Shown here: positions 8,236 through 17,274 of the stretch, in pieces | How the letters are laid out: every line of letters begins with the position of its first letter | Position numbering within the stretch: position 1 is the first letter of the stretch | Assembly (NCBI GenBank): GCA_947464015.1 | Contig: CANHVE010000004.1 | Coordinates: forward strand, 1-36,403 | Length of the DNA stretch: 36,403 nt | Source: Saprospirales bacterium | Lineage (GTDB): Bacteria; Bacteroidota; Bacteroidia; Chitinophagales; CAMDFR01 | Reading direction: 5' to 3' | Made by a program: the position numbers and the translations under genes | Notes under the pieces: generated by a model | Told to the model about the DNA's origin: nothing | Databases searched by the model: none | Seen by the model: only the letters and a program-made list of their open reading frames with translations

Positions 8236-9232
8236 AAAATATCAATTTTTAATTTTATTTATAGTGTTGCATGTATTTACTGTACATCAGGCATTTGCTT
8301 GGGGTTTTTGGGCACATAAACGAATCAATAGATTAGCAGTATTTACTTTGCCACCTGAAATGATGCCTTTGTTTAAAGCAAATATTGAATTTCTTACAGA
8401 CCATGCAGTAGATCCTGATAAAAGAAGATATGCCATTAAAGAAGAAGCCCCACGTCATTATATAGACTTAGATCATTACTGTGTTTATCCCTGTAAAGAT
8501 TTTCCAAAAAAATGGAATGATGCTAAAGTTAAATATACCGAAGACACTCTAAATGCATATGGAATAGTTCCATGGTATATTCAAATTATGATGACACGAC
8601 TTACGAATGCATTTAAAGAGAAAGATAAAAATAAAATATTGAAGTATGCAGCAGATATTGGTCATTATACAGCTGATGCACACGTGCCATTACACACGAG
8701 TGAAAATTATAATGGACAAATGACTAATCAAGTTGGTATACATGGTTTTTGGGAAAGTAGAGTGCCTGAGTTATTAGGTGAAAATTATGATTATTTTGTA
8801 GGAAAAGCTAGTGTAGTAAAAAACCCAAATGATTGGATTTGGAATATTGTTTTACAAAGTCATCAAGCATTAGATACGGTATTATCTTTTGATAAAAAAT
8901 TAAAAGAAACTTTTCCAAGCGATCGAATTTATAGCTATGAACAGCGTGGAGAAACTATAGTGAAAGTATATAGCGAAGAGTTTACTAAAGCGTATGATTT
9001 GAAGATGGGTGATTTAGTTGAACGAAGAATGCGAGCATCCATTTTAGATGTCGGCTCTATCTGGTTTACTTGTTGGGTAAATGCAGGTCAGCCAGATTTA
9101 AGCAAACTGGAAGATAAACCACTTACTAGTGAAGAAAAAAAGGAACAAGAAAATGAAGAAAAACTATATCAACAAAAAGGTCAACAACTAGGTAGACAGC
9201 ACGATGAAACTGGCAAAGATGGGATTAAGTAA
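8222..9232 (+). CDS. Secreted zinc-dependent phospholipase C / S1-P1-like protein
   Basis: A 336-residue protein of the zinc-dependent phospholipase C / S1-P1 nuclease superfamily. A signal peptide (hydrophobic stretch FLILFIVLHVFTVHQAFA) is followed at once by WGFWAHKRIN; in this superfamily the mature N-terminal Trp and a nearby His bind zinc. Further likely ligands: HYIDLDH, GHYTADAHVPLH (HxxxD type) and HGFWESR. The C-terminus is a charged tail rich in Glu, Lys and Gln. Start choice: ATG 8222 (MKMNKK) or ATG 8228 (MNKK) are both possible; a longer TTG start at 8204 is unlikely because it only extends a basic N-region inside the DUF502 gene. The stop TAA overlaps the next ATG (TAATG). Substrate, phospholipid or nucleic acid, cannot be decided from sequence. 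Confidence 0.82.
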   Translation: MKMNKKYQFLILFIVLHVFTVHQAFAWGFWAHKRINRLAVFTLPPEMMPLFKANIEFLTDHAVDPDKRRYAIKEEAPRHYIDLDHYCVYPCKDFPKKWNDAKVKYTEDTLNAYGIVPWYIQIMMTRLTNAFKEKDKNKILKYAADIGHYTADAHVPLHTSENYNGQMTNQVGIHGFWESRVPELLGENYDYFVGKASVVKNPNDWIWNIVLQSHQALDTVLSFDKKLKETFPSDRIYSYEQRGETIVKVYSEEFTKAYDLKMGDLVERRMRASILDVGSIWFTCWVNAGQPDLSKLEDKPLTSEEKKEQENEEKLYQQKGQQLGRQHDETGKDGIK

Positions 9233-10197
9233 TGCTTAAGATTAGTCCAGATAAAACAATACAGCTGAAAAAATTTACAGTATTATTTATAAATATTTTA
9301 CTAGGTATTCTATTTCTTTATCCGGCATATTCTAAAATTTATTTAATTGAAATATTAGAAAATAATCTCGTAGATATGGGTTTTGTTTCTTGGAACCTTG
9401 CACCAATATTTGCAAGTTTATTAATTTCATTTGAATTTGTTTTAGGTGTTTTTTTGATTAGTCAGTTTAAACTAAAAAAAATAACTTACCCAATTGCATT
9501 ATTTACTTTAGTATTTTTTATTTTTTATTTACTACTTAGTATTCACAAATATGGGAATACAGGTAATTGTGGATGTTTTGGTGTTCAAATAATGATGACA
9601 CCTTTACAAGGAATTTATAAAAACATCATTATTATAATCATTATTTTACTCGCTTATTTTTTACAATCAGACATAGTTGTTTCATTTAAATTTTATCTTG
9701 TATTTGTTATTATAACTTCAGTTATAGCTTTTAGTATACCTTTTATACTAAATCCAATAGCTATAAATGAAAAAGGATTTATAGCAGAAAAAATACCTCA
9801 TATACTTACGCTAGATTCACTCTATAACGAGGATTCGAAAATAAGTAAGCAATCACTGGAGCTTAAAAACAATAAGCAGATTATTGCATATTTAAGTATG
9901 TATTGTTTGCATTGTAAAATTGCTGCACAAAAATTAAGTTTATTCAAAGAAAAAAATCCAAAGCTCCCCATTCATTTTATTCTAGTGGGCAATAAGGGAT
10001 TAGTAGCCGATTTTAAAAAGGAGTCGAAATTTAAAAATATAGATTATTACTTTACAAGTAATAAAATCTTGATGAAAGATACAGATGCCTCGTTTCCTAA
10101 AATTTATATGGTAGATAATTCAAAAGCAATGAAATTGTGCGAAAAGTATTATCTAATAGACATGGACGAAATAGAGGCTTGGCTGAATGAAAAATAA
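9232..10197 (+). CDS. MauE/DoxX-like membrane protein fused to a thioredoxin-like domain
   Basis: 321 residues. The N-terminal half has four to five transmembrane helices (about 17-37, 55-78, 86-104, 129-146, 153-173) and the loop GNTGNCGCFG (108-117), which with the following PLQGIYKN is characteristic of the MauE/DoxX redox-associated membrane family. After a linker, the C-terminal domain (about 205-321) resembles thioredoxin: IIAYLSMYCLHCK with a CxxC pair at Cys225/Cys228, then LPIHFILVG and FPKIYMVD, which supplies the cis-proline-type loop. The likely role is electron transfer across the inner membrane to form or reduce disulfides, by analogy with MauE/VKOR-type systems. It starts within the stop codon of the preceding gene, so the two are co-translated; the secreted neighbour may be a client, which is inference. 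Confidence 0.75.
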   Translation: MLKISPDKTIQLKKFTVLFINILLGILFLYPAYSKIYLIEILENNLVDMGFVSWNLAPIFASLLISFEFVLGVFLISQFKLKKITYPIALFTLVFFIFYLLLSIHKYGNTGNCGCFGVQIMMTPLQGIYKNIIIIIIILLAYFLQSDIVVSFKFYLVFVIITSVIAFSIPFILNPIAINEKGFIAEKIPHILTLDSLYNEDSKISKQSLELKNNKQIIAYLSMYCLHCKIAAQKLSLFKEKNPKLPIHFILVGNKGLVADFKKESKFKNIDYYFTSNKILMKDTDASFPKIYMVDNSKAMKLCEKYYLIDMDEIEAWLNEK

Positions 10198-10231
10198 TTA
10201 GTTTATAATTGTAGATACTATAATTATTATA

Positions 10232-10239
10232 TACATTTT
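10232..10239 (+). promoter_or_regulatory. Possible promoter of the 190-residue secreted protein
   Basis: TACATTTT (7 of 8 to TAnnTTTG) lies 24 bases before the ATG at 10264, and a TTG at 10209-10211 lies 20 bases further upstream, near the usual -33 spacing. Both parts are present but the -7 box is imperfect. Confidence 0.35.
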
Positions 10240-10263
10240 AAATAAATCAAATTTTTAATCACA

Positions 10264-10836
10264 ATGAAAAAAATTATATTATTTATTAGTATTCTTAGTG
10301 TATCATTAATTTCCGTAGCACAAAATAATGATGCAATAGTATGGTTTGGTTTAGATTTTACACAAGCTCGATTAATAGGTTCTGAGGGCTTTACAGATGT
10401 GCAAAAAATAAAGGATTATTATTTCAATGAATGGAATAATGTGATTGTTGCAGAAAGCGATAAATACAATATCAGTAAATATTTTGCAAAATCTACGGTT
10501 AATAGAGATTTAACAATATGTGAGAGAAGAAATAAAACAGTAAATGTTTCCACCCTTATTACCAATAACAGCTATACGCTAGATAGAGCTAATATTGACA
10601 AAGTTATTAAAGATTATAAATCAAAAGAGACTGGTATAGGATTGGTTTTTGTAGTAGAGAGTTTTGATAAAACTAAAGAGAAGGCATTTGTATATGTTAC
10701 TACATTTGATATTGCCACTAGAAAAATTATTAAATGTGTAAAAGTTGAGGGAAGCGCCTCTGGTTTTGGATTTAGAAATTATTGGTTAGGTGCAATAGCC
10801 AGTGTAATGAAAGCAAGTGCTAGAGCGATGAAATAA
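10264..10836 (+). CDS. Secreted protein of unknown function
   Basis: 190 residues; I do not recognise a characterised family. Residues 1-19 are a signal peptide (ISILSVSLISVAQ). The mature part begins IVWFGLDFTQARLIG and has alternating beta strands (ERRNKTVNVSTLIT, GIGLVFVVESFD, KAFVYVTTFDI, KIIKCVKVEG) ending in a Gly/Ala-rich amphipathic helix (WLGAIASVMKASARAMK). The strand pattern suggests a small alpha/beta periplasmic domain. Two Cys (in LTICER and IIKCVK) could pair. It stands between the redox protein and the M42 peptidase, with separate promoter-like sequences on both sides, so it is probably a single-gene unit. Confidence 0.75.
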   Translation: MKKIILFISILSVSLISVAQNNDAIVWFGLDFTQARLIGSEGFTDVQKIKDYYFNEWNNVIVAESDKYNISKYFAKSTVNRDLTICERRNKTVNVSTLITNNSYTLDRANIDKVIKDYKSKETGIGLVFVVESFDKTKEKAFVYVTTFDIATRKIIKCVKVEGSASGFGFRNYWLGAIASVMKASARAMK

Positions 10837-10928
10837 ATTTTAATTAGTAACCCATTTTATATCATTGAAGTATTTGAAGGATTTATTGAATTTCATTATA
10901 AAATGTATAAATCAATAATTTATACTAG

Positions 10929-10936
10929 TATATTTG
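10929..10936 (+). promoter_or_regulatory. -7 promoter element of the M42 peptidase gene
   Basis: TATATTTG is a perfect TAnnTTTG match, 32 bases before the ATG at 10969, within the 132-base gap that otherwise holds only AT-rich sequence. No clear TTG -33 element is seen. Confidence 0.5.
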
Positions 10937-10968
10937 CATTCATTAATCAATTTTAAATATCTATTATC

Positions 10969-12024
10969 ATGTCAATTAACGTTAAGCTATTAGCTGATAT
11001 ATGTCGTATTCCTGGAACATCTGGTTTTGAACATAAAGTAAGAGCCTTTGTACAAAAAGAATTAAAAGGTTATGTAGATGAAATGTATACAGATCATATG
11101 GGCAATTTAATTACTATTAAAAAAGGTAAAAGTTCTAAGAAAAGAGTAATGGCTGCTGCACATATGGATGAAATTGGCTTTATGGTGACACATATTGATG
11201 AAAAAGGTTTTTTACGTTTCCATACCATTGGTGGTTTTGATCCTAAAACACTTACTGCACAAAGAGTAATTGTACATGGCAAAAAAGATGTAATTGGGGT
11301 AATGGGTGCTAAACCAATACATGTAATGACTCCAGAAGAAAGAGCAAAAGTGCCTCAAACAAAAGATTACTATATCGATTTAGGATTAAGCAAAGAAGAA
11401 GTTGAAAAAATTGTTAAAGTAGGAGATCCAGTTACTCGTGAAAGAGAATTAATTGAAATGGGTAATAATGTAAATGTAAAATCACTTGATAATAGAGTTT
11501 CTGTTTTTATATTAGTAGAAGTGATGAAGGAATTAAAAAAAGAAAAAATTCCTTATGATTTTTATGGGGTGTTTACAGTTCAAGAAGAAGTAGGTATTAG
11601 AGGAGCCCATGTTGCGGCACATCATATTAATCCTGATTTTGGTTTTGGTTTAGATACAACCATTGCTAACGATACACCTGGTGCACCAGCTCACGAAATG
11701 ATTACAGAATTAGGGAAAGGGACTGCTATAAAAGTAATGGACTCTTCTGCAATATGTGATTATAGAATGGTAGAGTATATGAAACAAGTAGCTTCCAAGA
11801 AAAAAATCAAATATCAATTAGAAATTTTAACAGCTGGAGGTACGGATACTGCAGGTATGCAACGTATGGCTAAAAATGGTACTATAGCTGGAGCTGTTTC
11901 TATTCCTACTCGTAATATTCACCAAGTTATAGAAATGTGTGATAAAAGCGATATCAAAGGTAGTATCGATTTATTAAGAGAATCAGTTAAAAATATAGAC
12001 ACCTTTGATTGGGCACATAAATAA
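10969..12024 (+). CDS. M42 family metallo-aminopeptidase
   Basis: A 351-residue cytoplasmic, two-metal aminopeptidase of family M42 (glutamyl-aminopeptidase/tetrahedral aminopeptidase type, often mislabelled endoglucanase M). The full set of expected residues is present: His65 and Asp67 in AHMDEIG, Asp174 in SLDNRVS (bridging metal ligand), Glu206/Glu207 in QEEVG (catalytic base and ligand), Asp229 in GLDTT and His318 in TRNIHQ. The domain that interrupts the catalytic fold in M42 enzymes (about 75-165) is present as well. Length is normal. It likely trims short peptides released by proteases. It ends at a hairpin terminator shared with the convergent lipid kinase gene. Confidence 0.92.
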   Translation: MSINVKLLADICRIPGTSGFEHKVRAFVQKELKGYVDEMYTDHMGNLITIKKGKSSKKRVMAAAHMDEIGFMVTHIDEKGFLRFHTIGGFDPKTLTAQRVIVHGKKDVIGVMGAKPIHVMTPEERAKVPQTKDYYIDLGLSKEEVEKIVKVGDPVTRERELIEMGNNVNVKSLDNRVSVFILVEVMKELKKEKIPYDFYGVFTVQEEVGIRGAHVAAHHINPDFGFGLDTTIANDTPGAPAHEMITELGKGTAIKVMDSSAICDYRMVEYMKQVASKKKIKYQLEILTAGGTDTAGMQRMAKNGTIAGAVSIPTRNIHQVIEMCDKSDIKGSIDLLRESVKNIDTFDWAHK

Positions 12025-12041
12025 AACTAAAATTATACAAT

Positions 12042-12078
12042 AAAAAAAGAGGAGTTTGAAATAAGCTCCTCTTTTTTT
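12042..12078. terminator. Bidirectional intrinsic terminator
   Basis: A perfect 13-bp inverted repeat: 12042-12054 (seven A then GAGGAG) pairs with 12066-12078 (CTCCTC then seven T) across an 11-base loop. The A and T runs give a U-tract in both directions, so it can end both the M42 peptidase transcript and the convergent lipid kinase transcript. Its right edge includes the first two bases of the kinase stop codon complement (12077-12079). Confidence 0.9.
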
Positions 12079-12997
12079 ATATCAATATTTTTACAGCTAG
12101 TGGCATACAAGTAAATTCAAATGGTCCGGTGCCAATAAGTTCACCTTCCGCCTGTGTATAGGTATTTTCACTATTATCACTTACACTTACTTTTATATGA
12201 TTGGTTTTATACGAGACTACTTTTTTTAGATTCGTATAACTACCACTATACATTTTATGTGTGTTTAATAATACCATTGGTATAGATAAATCTTTTACAA
12301 TCACTACATCAAATAATCCATCATTATTGATGGCATTTGGTGCTAATTTCATGCCTCCACCAGCATATTTATTTAAAGCAATAATACTGGTATAACTTTT
12401 ACATTCTATAATCTGATTATCAAATTCAATTTTTAATGCAATATGTTTATAGCGAAATAATGATTTAAGCATGGCAAACAAATAAGCAAATCGATTTGAT
12501 TTTTCGCTTTGCATATTTTGTACTACAAAAGCGTCAAAGCCTACACCAGCCATATTGATGAAGTAGTGATTGCGTCTTTCTTTTTCAATGATACAAGAAA
12601 TTTTGCCTACATCATGTAGTAAATAATCTTGTTCTATAAATCGTTGAACGAAAAATTCAATACTGGTATCTTTAAAATTATTTCGTTGCCAATCATTGCC
12701 AGTACCACAAGAGTAAAAGGCAATTTGTATCTCTTGATTCTCGCAAGTGTTTTGTAACATCACTCCATTTACTGCATCGTGTAAAGTACCATCACCTCCA
12801 ATACATAAAAAATTTCTATATCCATCACTAACGGCGTCTATTAATAAAGTTGTTGCATGGTGAGGAAATTTAGTATGTGTATGGAAAAAATCAAAAGATT
12901 CAGAAAGCTGAGAATCTATATAATTCCAAACTTCTTCGCTTTTCCCAAATCCAGATATAGGATTTATAATTACAAACCAATCGTTTTTATTTCTCAT
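12077..12997 (-). CDS. Diacylglycerol/lipid kinase family protein (DagK/YegS/LCB5 type)
   Basis: 306 residues of the DAGK-catalytic-domain family, which phosphorylates lipid hydroxyls such as diacylglycerol. Seen: the N-terminal NPISGFGKS (12-20), the nucleotide-binding GGDGTLHDAVNG (67-78), CGTGNDWQR, and the C-terminal beta-sandwich domain with GGGMKLAPNA and DGLFDVVIV. Length is typical. The ATG overlaps the TGA of the upstream MFS gene (ATGA), so the two are translated from one message. A role in membrane lipid turnover is likely; the true substrate in this family varies and cannot be read here. Confidence 0.88.
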   Translation of the reverse strand: MRNKNDWFVIINPISGFGKSEEVWNYIDSQLSESFDFFHTHTKFPHHATTLLIDAVSDGYRNFLCIGGDGTLHDAVNGVMLQNTCENQEIQIAFYSCGTGNDWQRNNFKDTSIEFFVQRFIEQDYLLHDVGKISCIIEKERRNHYFINMAGVGFDAFVVQNMQSEKSNRFAYLFAMLKSLFRYKHIALKIEFDNQIIECKSYTSIIALNKYAGGGMKLAPNAINNDGLFDVVIVKDLSIPMVLLNTHKMYSGSYTNLKKVVSYKTNHIKVSVSDNSENTYTQAEGELIGTGPFEFTCMPLAVKILI

Positions 12998-14271
12998 CTA
13001 GTATTTTTTTCTATTGCTACTAATGCATGATATCTTTTGGATAATACAAATACAAAAAACAATATATACAAACCTAATAATAACATACTAAATAATATGC
13101 CTTTTTTTGAGTCGAAAAAAGGTATGGCAAATACTAAACCCATCACAAATCGAGTAAAATAGCTAGAAGTATTTGTTACACTATTTACACGACCGATTAC
13201 TTCATTAGGTACAATTTTAAAAAAGTATGTATTTCGATAAATACGAATACCTGCATTACAAGCTCCAATTACAAAGTTTAAAAATATAAATACCGATATA
13301 TTCGTATTAAAAAGATAACAGAAATATACCAAACTACCGATAAACAATAAGCCGATTATTTTTATGATGTTATTAGCTGCTCTAAATAGATAGGTTACTA
13401 AAATACCTGCCGACATAGCGCCTAATGCAAAGCACATTTCTGCTCCTGCAAAAACATAGGAAGGTGCTTCTAAATATTTATTGATATAAATAGGTAATTG
13501 ATAATAACTACACATGATAATTGTATTGAAAACCGCTGCAGCACCAATACCTAGCCAAAGTAAGTTTTTGTTTTGTAGTAAATAATCAATCCCAAATTTA
13601 AATCTATCACGTAAACTAGTTGTGTCGATTTCTCTAGTTTTTGTTGGTACATAATTCATAAACAATAACAATAAGAAAGAGATAAAATAAGTCACCCCAT
13701 CCAATAAAAACACATCTGCTAATTTCCAAGTTTGAAAATGAAATTGTATACCTAGTGTATCTAATAAAGCTGATTCTTTTCCATCATAACCACTTAATAA
13801 TACAGCCGCTAATCCACCACTAATAACAGTAGCGGCCTGACCTTGAATCTCTACCATAGATAAAATACGCATGTAGTTTTTTGGTTCACTTATTTCTTGT
13901 GCTAATGCATATAAGTTGGGATAGTAAATATTATAAATAAGTGTTGTGCAAGTAAAGACAGCCATCGCTAAAAACATACTTACTTCATTAGTTTGATACG
14001 CAACAAATGCAGCCGAACATAATGCTATTGCTCCAAAAATATTCATCGCTAAAAAAAGTTTTTTGCGACTGTGTTTATCGATGAGCGTGCCTGCATATAA
14101 GCCCCATATCATAGATATTAAAATCAAAAGGCTATAAAATATTCCAAACATGCTTCCTATTTTAAGCACTGCATTAAAATACCAAACCACACCAATCATA
14201 CTAATACCTTGTGCACAAGAACTAATGATATTCGCTAAAAAAAGTAAAGCAACCGCTTTTTTATTGTTCAA
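12994..14271 (-). CDS. MFS transporter
   Basis: A 425-residue integral membrane protein with about 12 transmembrane segments. The loop after TM2 (GLYAGTLIDKHSRKKLFLAMN) has the MFS motif A pattern G...D+..RK, and the second half repeats it weakly around the loop following NEVIGRVNSV, a segment typical of MFS_3/enterobactin-exporter-like efflux proteins. Direction and substrate are unknown; export is more likely. The start is TTG at 14271: the codon just before it is TAA in frame, and the first internal ATG falls within TM1. Together with the lipid kinase it forms a two-gene operon, divergent from recX with only 18 bases between starts. Confidence 0.85.
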   Translation of the reverse strand: MNNKKAVALLFLANIISSCAQGISMIGVVWYFNAVLKIGSMFGIFYSLLILISMIWGLYAGTLIDKHSRKKLFLAMNIFGAIALCSAAFVAYQTNEVSMFLAMAVFTCTTLIYNIYYPNLYALAQEISEPKNYMRILSMVEIQGQAATVISGGLAAVLLSGYDGKESALLDTLGIQFHFQTWKLADVFLLDGVTYFISFLLLLFMNYVPTKTREIDTTSLRDRFKFGIDYLLQNKNLLWLGIGAAAVFNTIIMCSYYQLPIYINKYLEAPSYVFAGAEMCFALGAMSAGILVTYLFRAANNIIKIIGLLFIGSLVYFCYLFNTNISVFIFLNFVIGACNAGIRIYRNTYFFKIVPNEVIGRVNSVTNTSSYFTRFVMGLVFAIPFFDSKKGILFSMLLLGLYILFFVFVLSKRYHALVAIEKNTR

Positions 14272-14277
14272 TTATGT

Positions 14278-14285
14278 TTACTTTG
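14278..14285 (+). promoter_or_regulatory. Possible -7 element of recX (leaderless)
   Basis: TTACTTTG matches TAnnTTTG at 7 of 8 positions and ends 4 bases before the recX ATG, the same close spacing seen at other promoters here. It lies in the 18-base gap between the divergent MFS and recX start codons. Confidence 0.35.
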
Positions 14286-14289
14286 TAAG

Positions 14290-14760
14290 ATGAAAAAAAT
14301 AACTTCTTTAGATGAAAAAGAAATTTTGGCGAAGATACTAAAATATTGCGCCTATAGAGAACGCACCTGGCAAGAAGTGAATCAAAAGTTTTATGAATAC
14401 CAAACCAGTGAAGAAATTAAAGAACGTATCATTGCTTTTTTAAAAGAAGAAAATTATGTCAATAACGAACGCTATACACAGTCATATGTAAGAGGGAAAG
14501 TGAATATTAAAAAATGGGGCAAACAAAAAATTAAAAACGAATTGCGACATAAAAACATCAGTGGTGAAGAAGTACAACAAGCACTAGATAATATCGATGA
14601 AATAGCCTATAAACAAAGTCTTGTAGATTTGTTAATTAAAAAGAATAAATCTCTCAAAGATGAGATTAAAAATGATAGAAGAAATAAATTAGTGCGTTAT
14701 GCCTTAAGTAAAGGCTATGAAATGGATTTAATTTTTAATTGTTTGAAAGAGATTGTTTAA
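14290..14760 (+). CDS. recX: RecX regulatory protein
   Basis: 156 residues, the normal RecX length; a basic, all-helical protein made of three-helix repeats that binds and modulates RecA filaments. Family marks: ILKYCAYRERTWQEV near the N-terminus, FLKEENYVNNERYTQSYVRGK and KWGKQKIKNELRHKNI in the middle, and a degenerate third repeat ending RNKLVRYALSKGYE. recA is not in the window, so the gene stands alone, divergent from the MFS gene and ending one base before the convergent phosphatase gene. No SOS-type operator was recognised upstream. Confidence 0.9.
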   Translation: MKKITSLDEKEILAKILKYCAYRERTWQEVNQKFYEYQTSEEIKERIIAFLKEENYVNNERYTQSYVRGKVNIKKWGKQKIKNELRHKNISGEEVQQALDNIDEIAYKQSLVDLLIKKNKSLKDEIKNDRRNKLVRYALSKGYEMDLIFNCLKEIV

Positions 14761-14761
14761 A

Positions 14762-17083
14762 TTACTTTTTTACAACTTTAGCTTTCCATGTATGTAGTTG
14801 GTCGAATGCCTTGATATAATAAATGCCTGAAGAAATATTGGGCATTTCAAATTTATAGTTTGATACCTGATTCAAATTATTTTCTTCAACAATTATTTTT
14901 CCTTGTGCATCATAAATTACTAAATGTAAATCTTTGCTAGTTGGCAATTTAATAAAAGTAAAATCACTAAATGGATTTGGTAATACCATTAATTCACTAT
15001 TGGTTTCAATTGTTTCTATTCCTGCGCCAATAGTTGATACCGTTCTACTAATTGTATCTGAGCCACAATAATTAGATACAATCAATGTTACAGTATACAC
15101 ATCGGCTGAACTGTATATGTGATTCACTGTAGAGCGAGTAGATGTAGTTACGTTTGCACTTCCATCACCAAAATTCCACTCATAACTATCGCCATTTAAT
15201 GTGAATGAAAGGAAATTAAAATTGCGTAATACATTCGCATAATTGAATGAAGCGACTGGTAATGTATCTTCTACCACATAAAAATTTGCTGATATACCAA
15301 TACATCCTATACTATCAGCGATAGTTACTTTGTACATTCCAGGATTATTTATGCTTATTGGATTTACTGTTTCTCCAGTATTCCAACTATAAGAATTATA
15401 TATACCTGTTTCTAATAGAATAGAATCTCCTAAACAAAAAATGCTATCACCTGTAATGCTAGGATAAGGTGTATACGTCGGATGAATAGTTTGAGAAGCA
15501 TTTAAAGTACAGCCATGTAAATCTGTTACAAGTAATGTATACGTACCTACTGATAAGGAGTCTATAGCATTTGTTGTATCTCCAGTATTCCATACATATT
15601 GATATGGGTTGGTTCCACCTGAAACAATTGCAGTAATAGCCCCATCATGAATTTCTGTACAAGTTGCATCTGCCAAGTTGAATAATATACTTAATGAATC
15701 AGGTTCAGTAATTGTAAATGATTCAATTTTAGCGCAATTGTATTTGTCATAAACAGTAACAGAATAGTTTCCTGCAGCTAAACTATCAATAGCATTTAGT
15801 GTGTCGCCAGCACTCCATTCATATGTGTATGGTGCTTTTGGACCTACAGTGCTTATACTAGCAGTTCCATCATATCTACCTTTGCAACTTACATTATTAG
15901 TAATGATAGTTGAATGATAGGGAGTATAAGGTTTGTATTTGCTTTCTTGATCACGAATAGTTCCATTGATGTCAATACATTTAAAATTTGCTGTATCTCC
16001 GTTGATTTCAAACTTTACATATTCACTAATTTTCAAAACCAATTGTACTTGCGAATAAGTATTCCATTGAGTTTCTGTATTAGTTGTTGGATCTTGTCCT
16101 GAACCGCCTGAAATAATATATTTTACACCATTGGCTTCTCCTTTTTGATATAAGTGCGTATGTCCGTTTAATACATAATCTACATCATATAGCTCAAATA
16201 ATGGTACAATGGTAGTACGCATATCGGCATTGCCACCATACATAAAATAATCTGTAAATGGAATGAGATAATCTAAGCTCCAGTAATTGGTCCAAGCGGG
16301 CTCATGAAAGAAACAAAACAACCATTCTTTATCATTACATCGTAATTCATCTTCTAGCCAACGATATTGTGCAGAGCCTACCGCATATGACATATGAGGA
16401 TCTAAACAAATAAATTTCGCATTCCCCCATATAAAAGAATAGTAGCGCTCAGTATTTGCTGGATTATTATGCGGAAGATAAAAAGATTCCAAGTATGTAG
16501 CTGCTCCATCAAAATAGGTATCATGATTGCCAATTGCTGTAAAATGACATTGTTTAGCTAATTGATTGGTGTATATTTGAAAAAATATATCATCATAGTT
16601 GTCGCCTCCAGCAGTGCCTGCTCCTTGGTCGACATCACCCGTAACTACCCCAAAATCTACATCTTCAGCATTCATTAACGTTGCAATATCGTGTTGAATG
16701 GTTGAATTAAACCCACAATCGCCATAATGTAAAAATTTAAAATGATGATTACTATCAGGCATGGCAGTTGAAAAATACTCAATTGGGTAAGGTGCATGGC
16801 CAGCTGTATGTACTTGATAATAATACTTTTGATTACTTGCTAAACCTGTAAGTAACATCACATGTTTTTGAGTAGCGCTGCTTTCACGTAAAGTATCAGT
16901 AAGACTTGTAGAACTTAAACCATAAGCAATAGTGCCAATACCAGCGGTAGCATTACGCCAGGCAATAATAGCACTGTGCTCATCGGGCGATTGTACATAA
17001 GGATAACGGTCTACTACTTGAGAATTTGATATAAAAGTAATTAGACAAAGCAATAATATCGCAGCAACGTTTTTATTCATCAT
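14762..17083 (-). CDS. T9SS-exported metallophosphatase with SprB-like repeats and PKD domain
   Basis: 773 residues in a clear mosaic: signal peptide (1-21); fibronectin-III/purple acid phosphatase N-domain (about 26-106); calcineurin-like phosphoesterase (about 115-335) with GDCG (Asp122), GDVD (Asp150), GNHD (185-188), FFHEP (His260) and GHTH (307-310), the full set of metal ligands; two SprB-type repeats (about 394-462 and 463-535, each with ATISI/AITAI...PY.Y.W..G...I..L..G.Y...V.D..GC); a third related module (540-605); a PKD domain (about 610-683, YEWNFGDGS); and a C-terminal T9SS type A sorting domain (about 692-773, VLPNPF... and IYYIKAF). It should be secreted through T9SS and anchored or released, hydrolysing phosphomonoesters or diesters outside the cell. 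The Tyr of the classic purple acid phosphatase GDxxY motif is absent. Confidence 0.93.
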   Translation of the reverse strand: MMNKNVAAILLLCLITFISNSQVVDRYPYVQSPDEHSAIIAWRNATAGIGTIAYGLSSTSLTDTLRESSATQKHVMLLTGLASNQKYYYQVHTAGHAPYPIEYFSTAMPDSNHHFKFLHYGDCGFNSTIQHDIATLMNAEDVDFGVVTGDVDQGAGTAGGDNYDDIFFQIYTNQLAKQCHFTAIGNHDTYFDGAATYLESFYLPHNNPANTERYYSFIWGNAKFICLDPHMSYAVGSAQYRWLEDELRCNDKEWLFCFFHEPAWTNYWSLDYLIPFTDYFMYGGNADMRTTIVPLFELYDVDYVLNGHTHLYQKGEANGVKYIISGGSGQDPTTNTETQWNTYSQVQLVLKISEYVKFEINGDTANFKCIDINGTIRDQESKYKPYTPYHSTIITNNVSCKGRYDGTASISTVGPKAPYTYEWSAGDTLNAIDSLAAGNYSVTVYDKYNCAKIESFTITEPDSLSILFNLADATCTEIHDGAITAIVSGGTNPYQYVWNTGDTTNAIDSLSVGTYTLLVTDLHGCTLNASQTIHPTYTPYPSITGDSIFCLGDSILLETGIYNSYSWNTGETVNPISINNPGMYKVTIADSIGCIGISANFYVVEDTLPVASFNYANVLRNFNFLSFTLNGDSYEWNFGDGSANVTTSTRSTVNHIYSSADVYTVTLIVSNYCGSDTISRTVSTIGAGIETIETNSELMVLPNPFSDFTFIKLPTSKDLHLVIYDAQGKIIVEENNLNQVSNYKFEMPNISSGIYYIKAFDQLHTWKAKVVKK

Positions 17084-17274
17084 AATATTAGGGAAATAGC
17101 TTGTTGTAAAATTAATGTAAATTAATTGTTAAGCAAAAATCAATCAAATATTAAGCAACAAAGACTATGTATCTATTGTAAAATATACTAAATCAGATTA
17201 ACAGATCAACTTATATATCTTTTGGAGCTTATTTTTTAGTCAATAAGTTCTCTCTATTTACACTAATAAATTAA

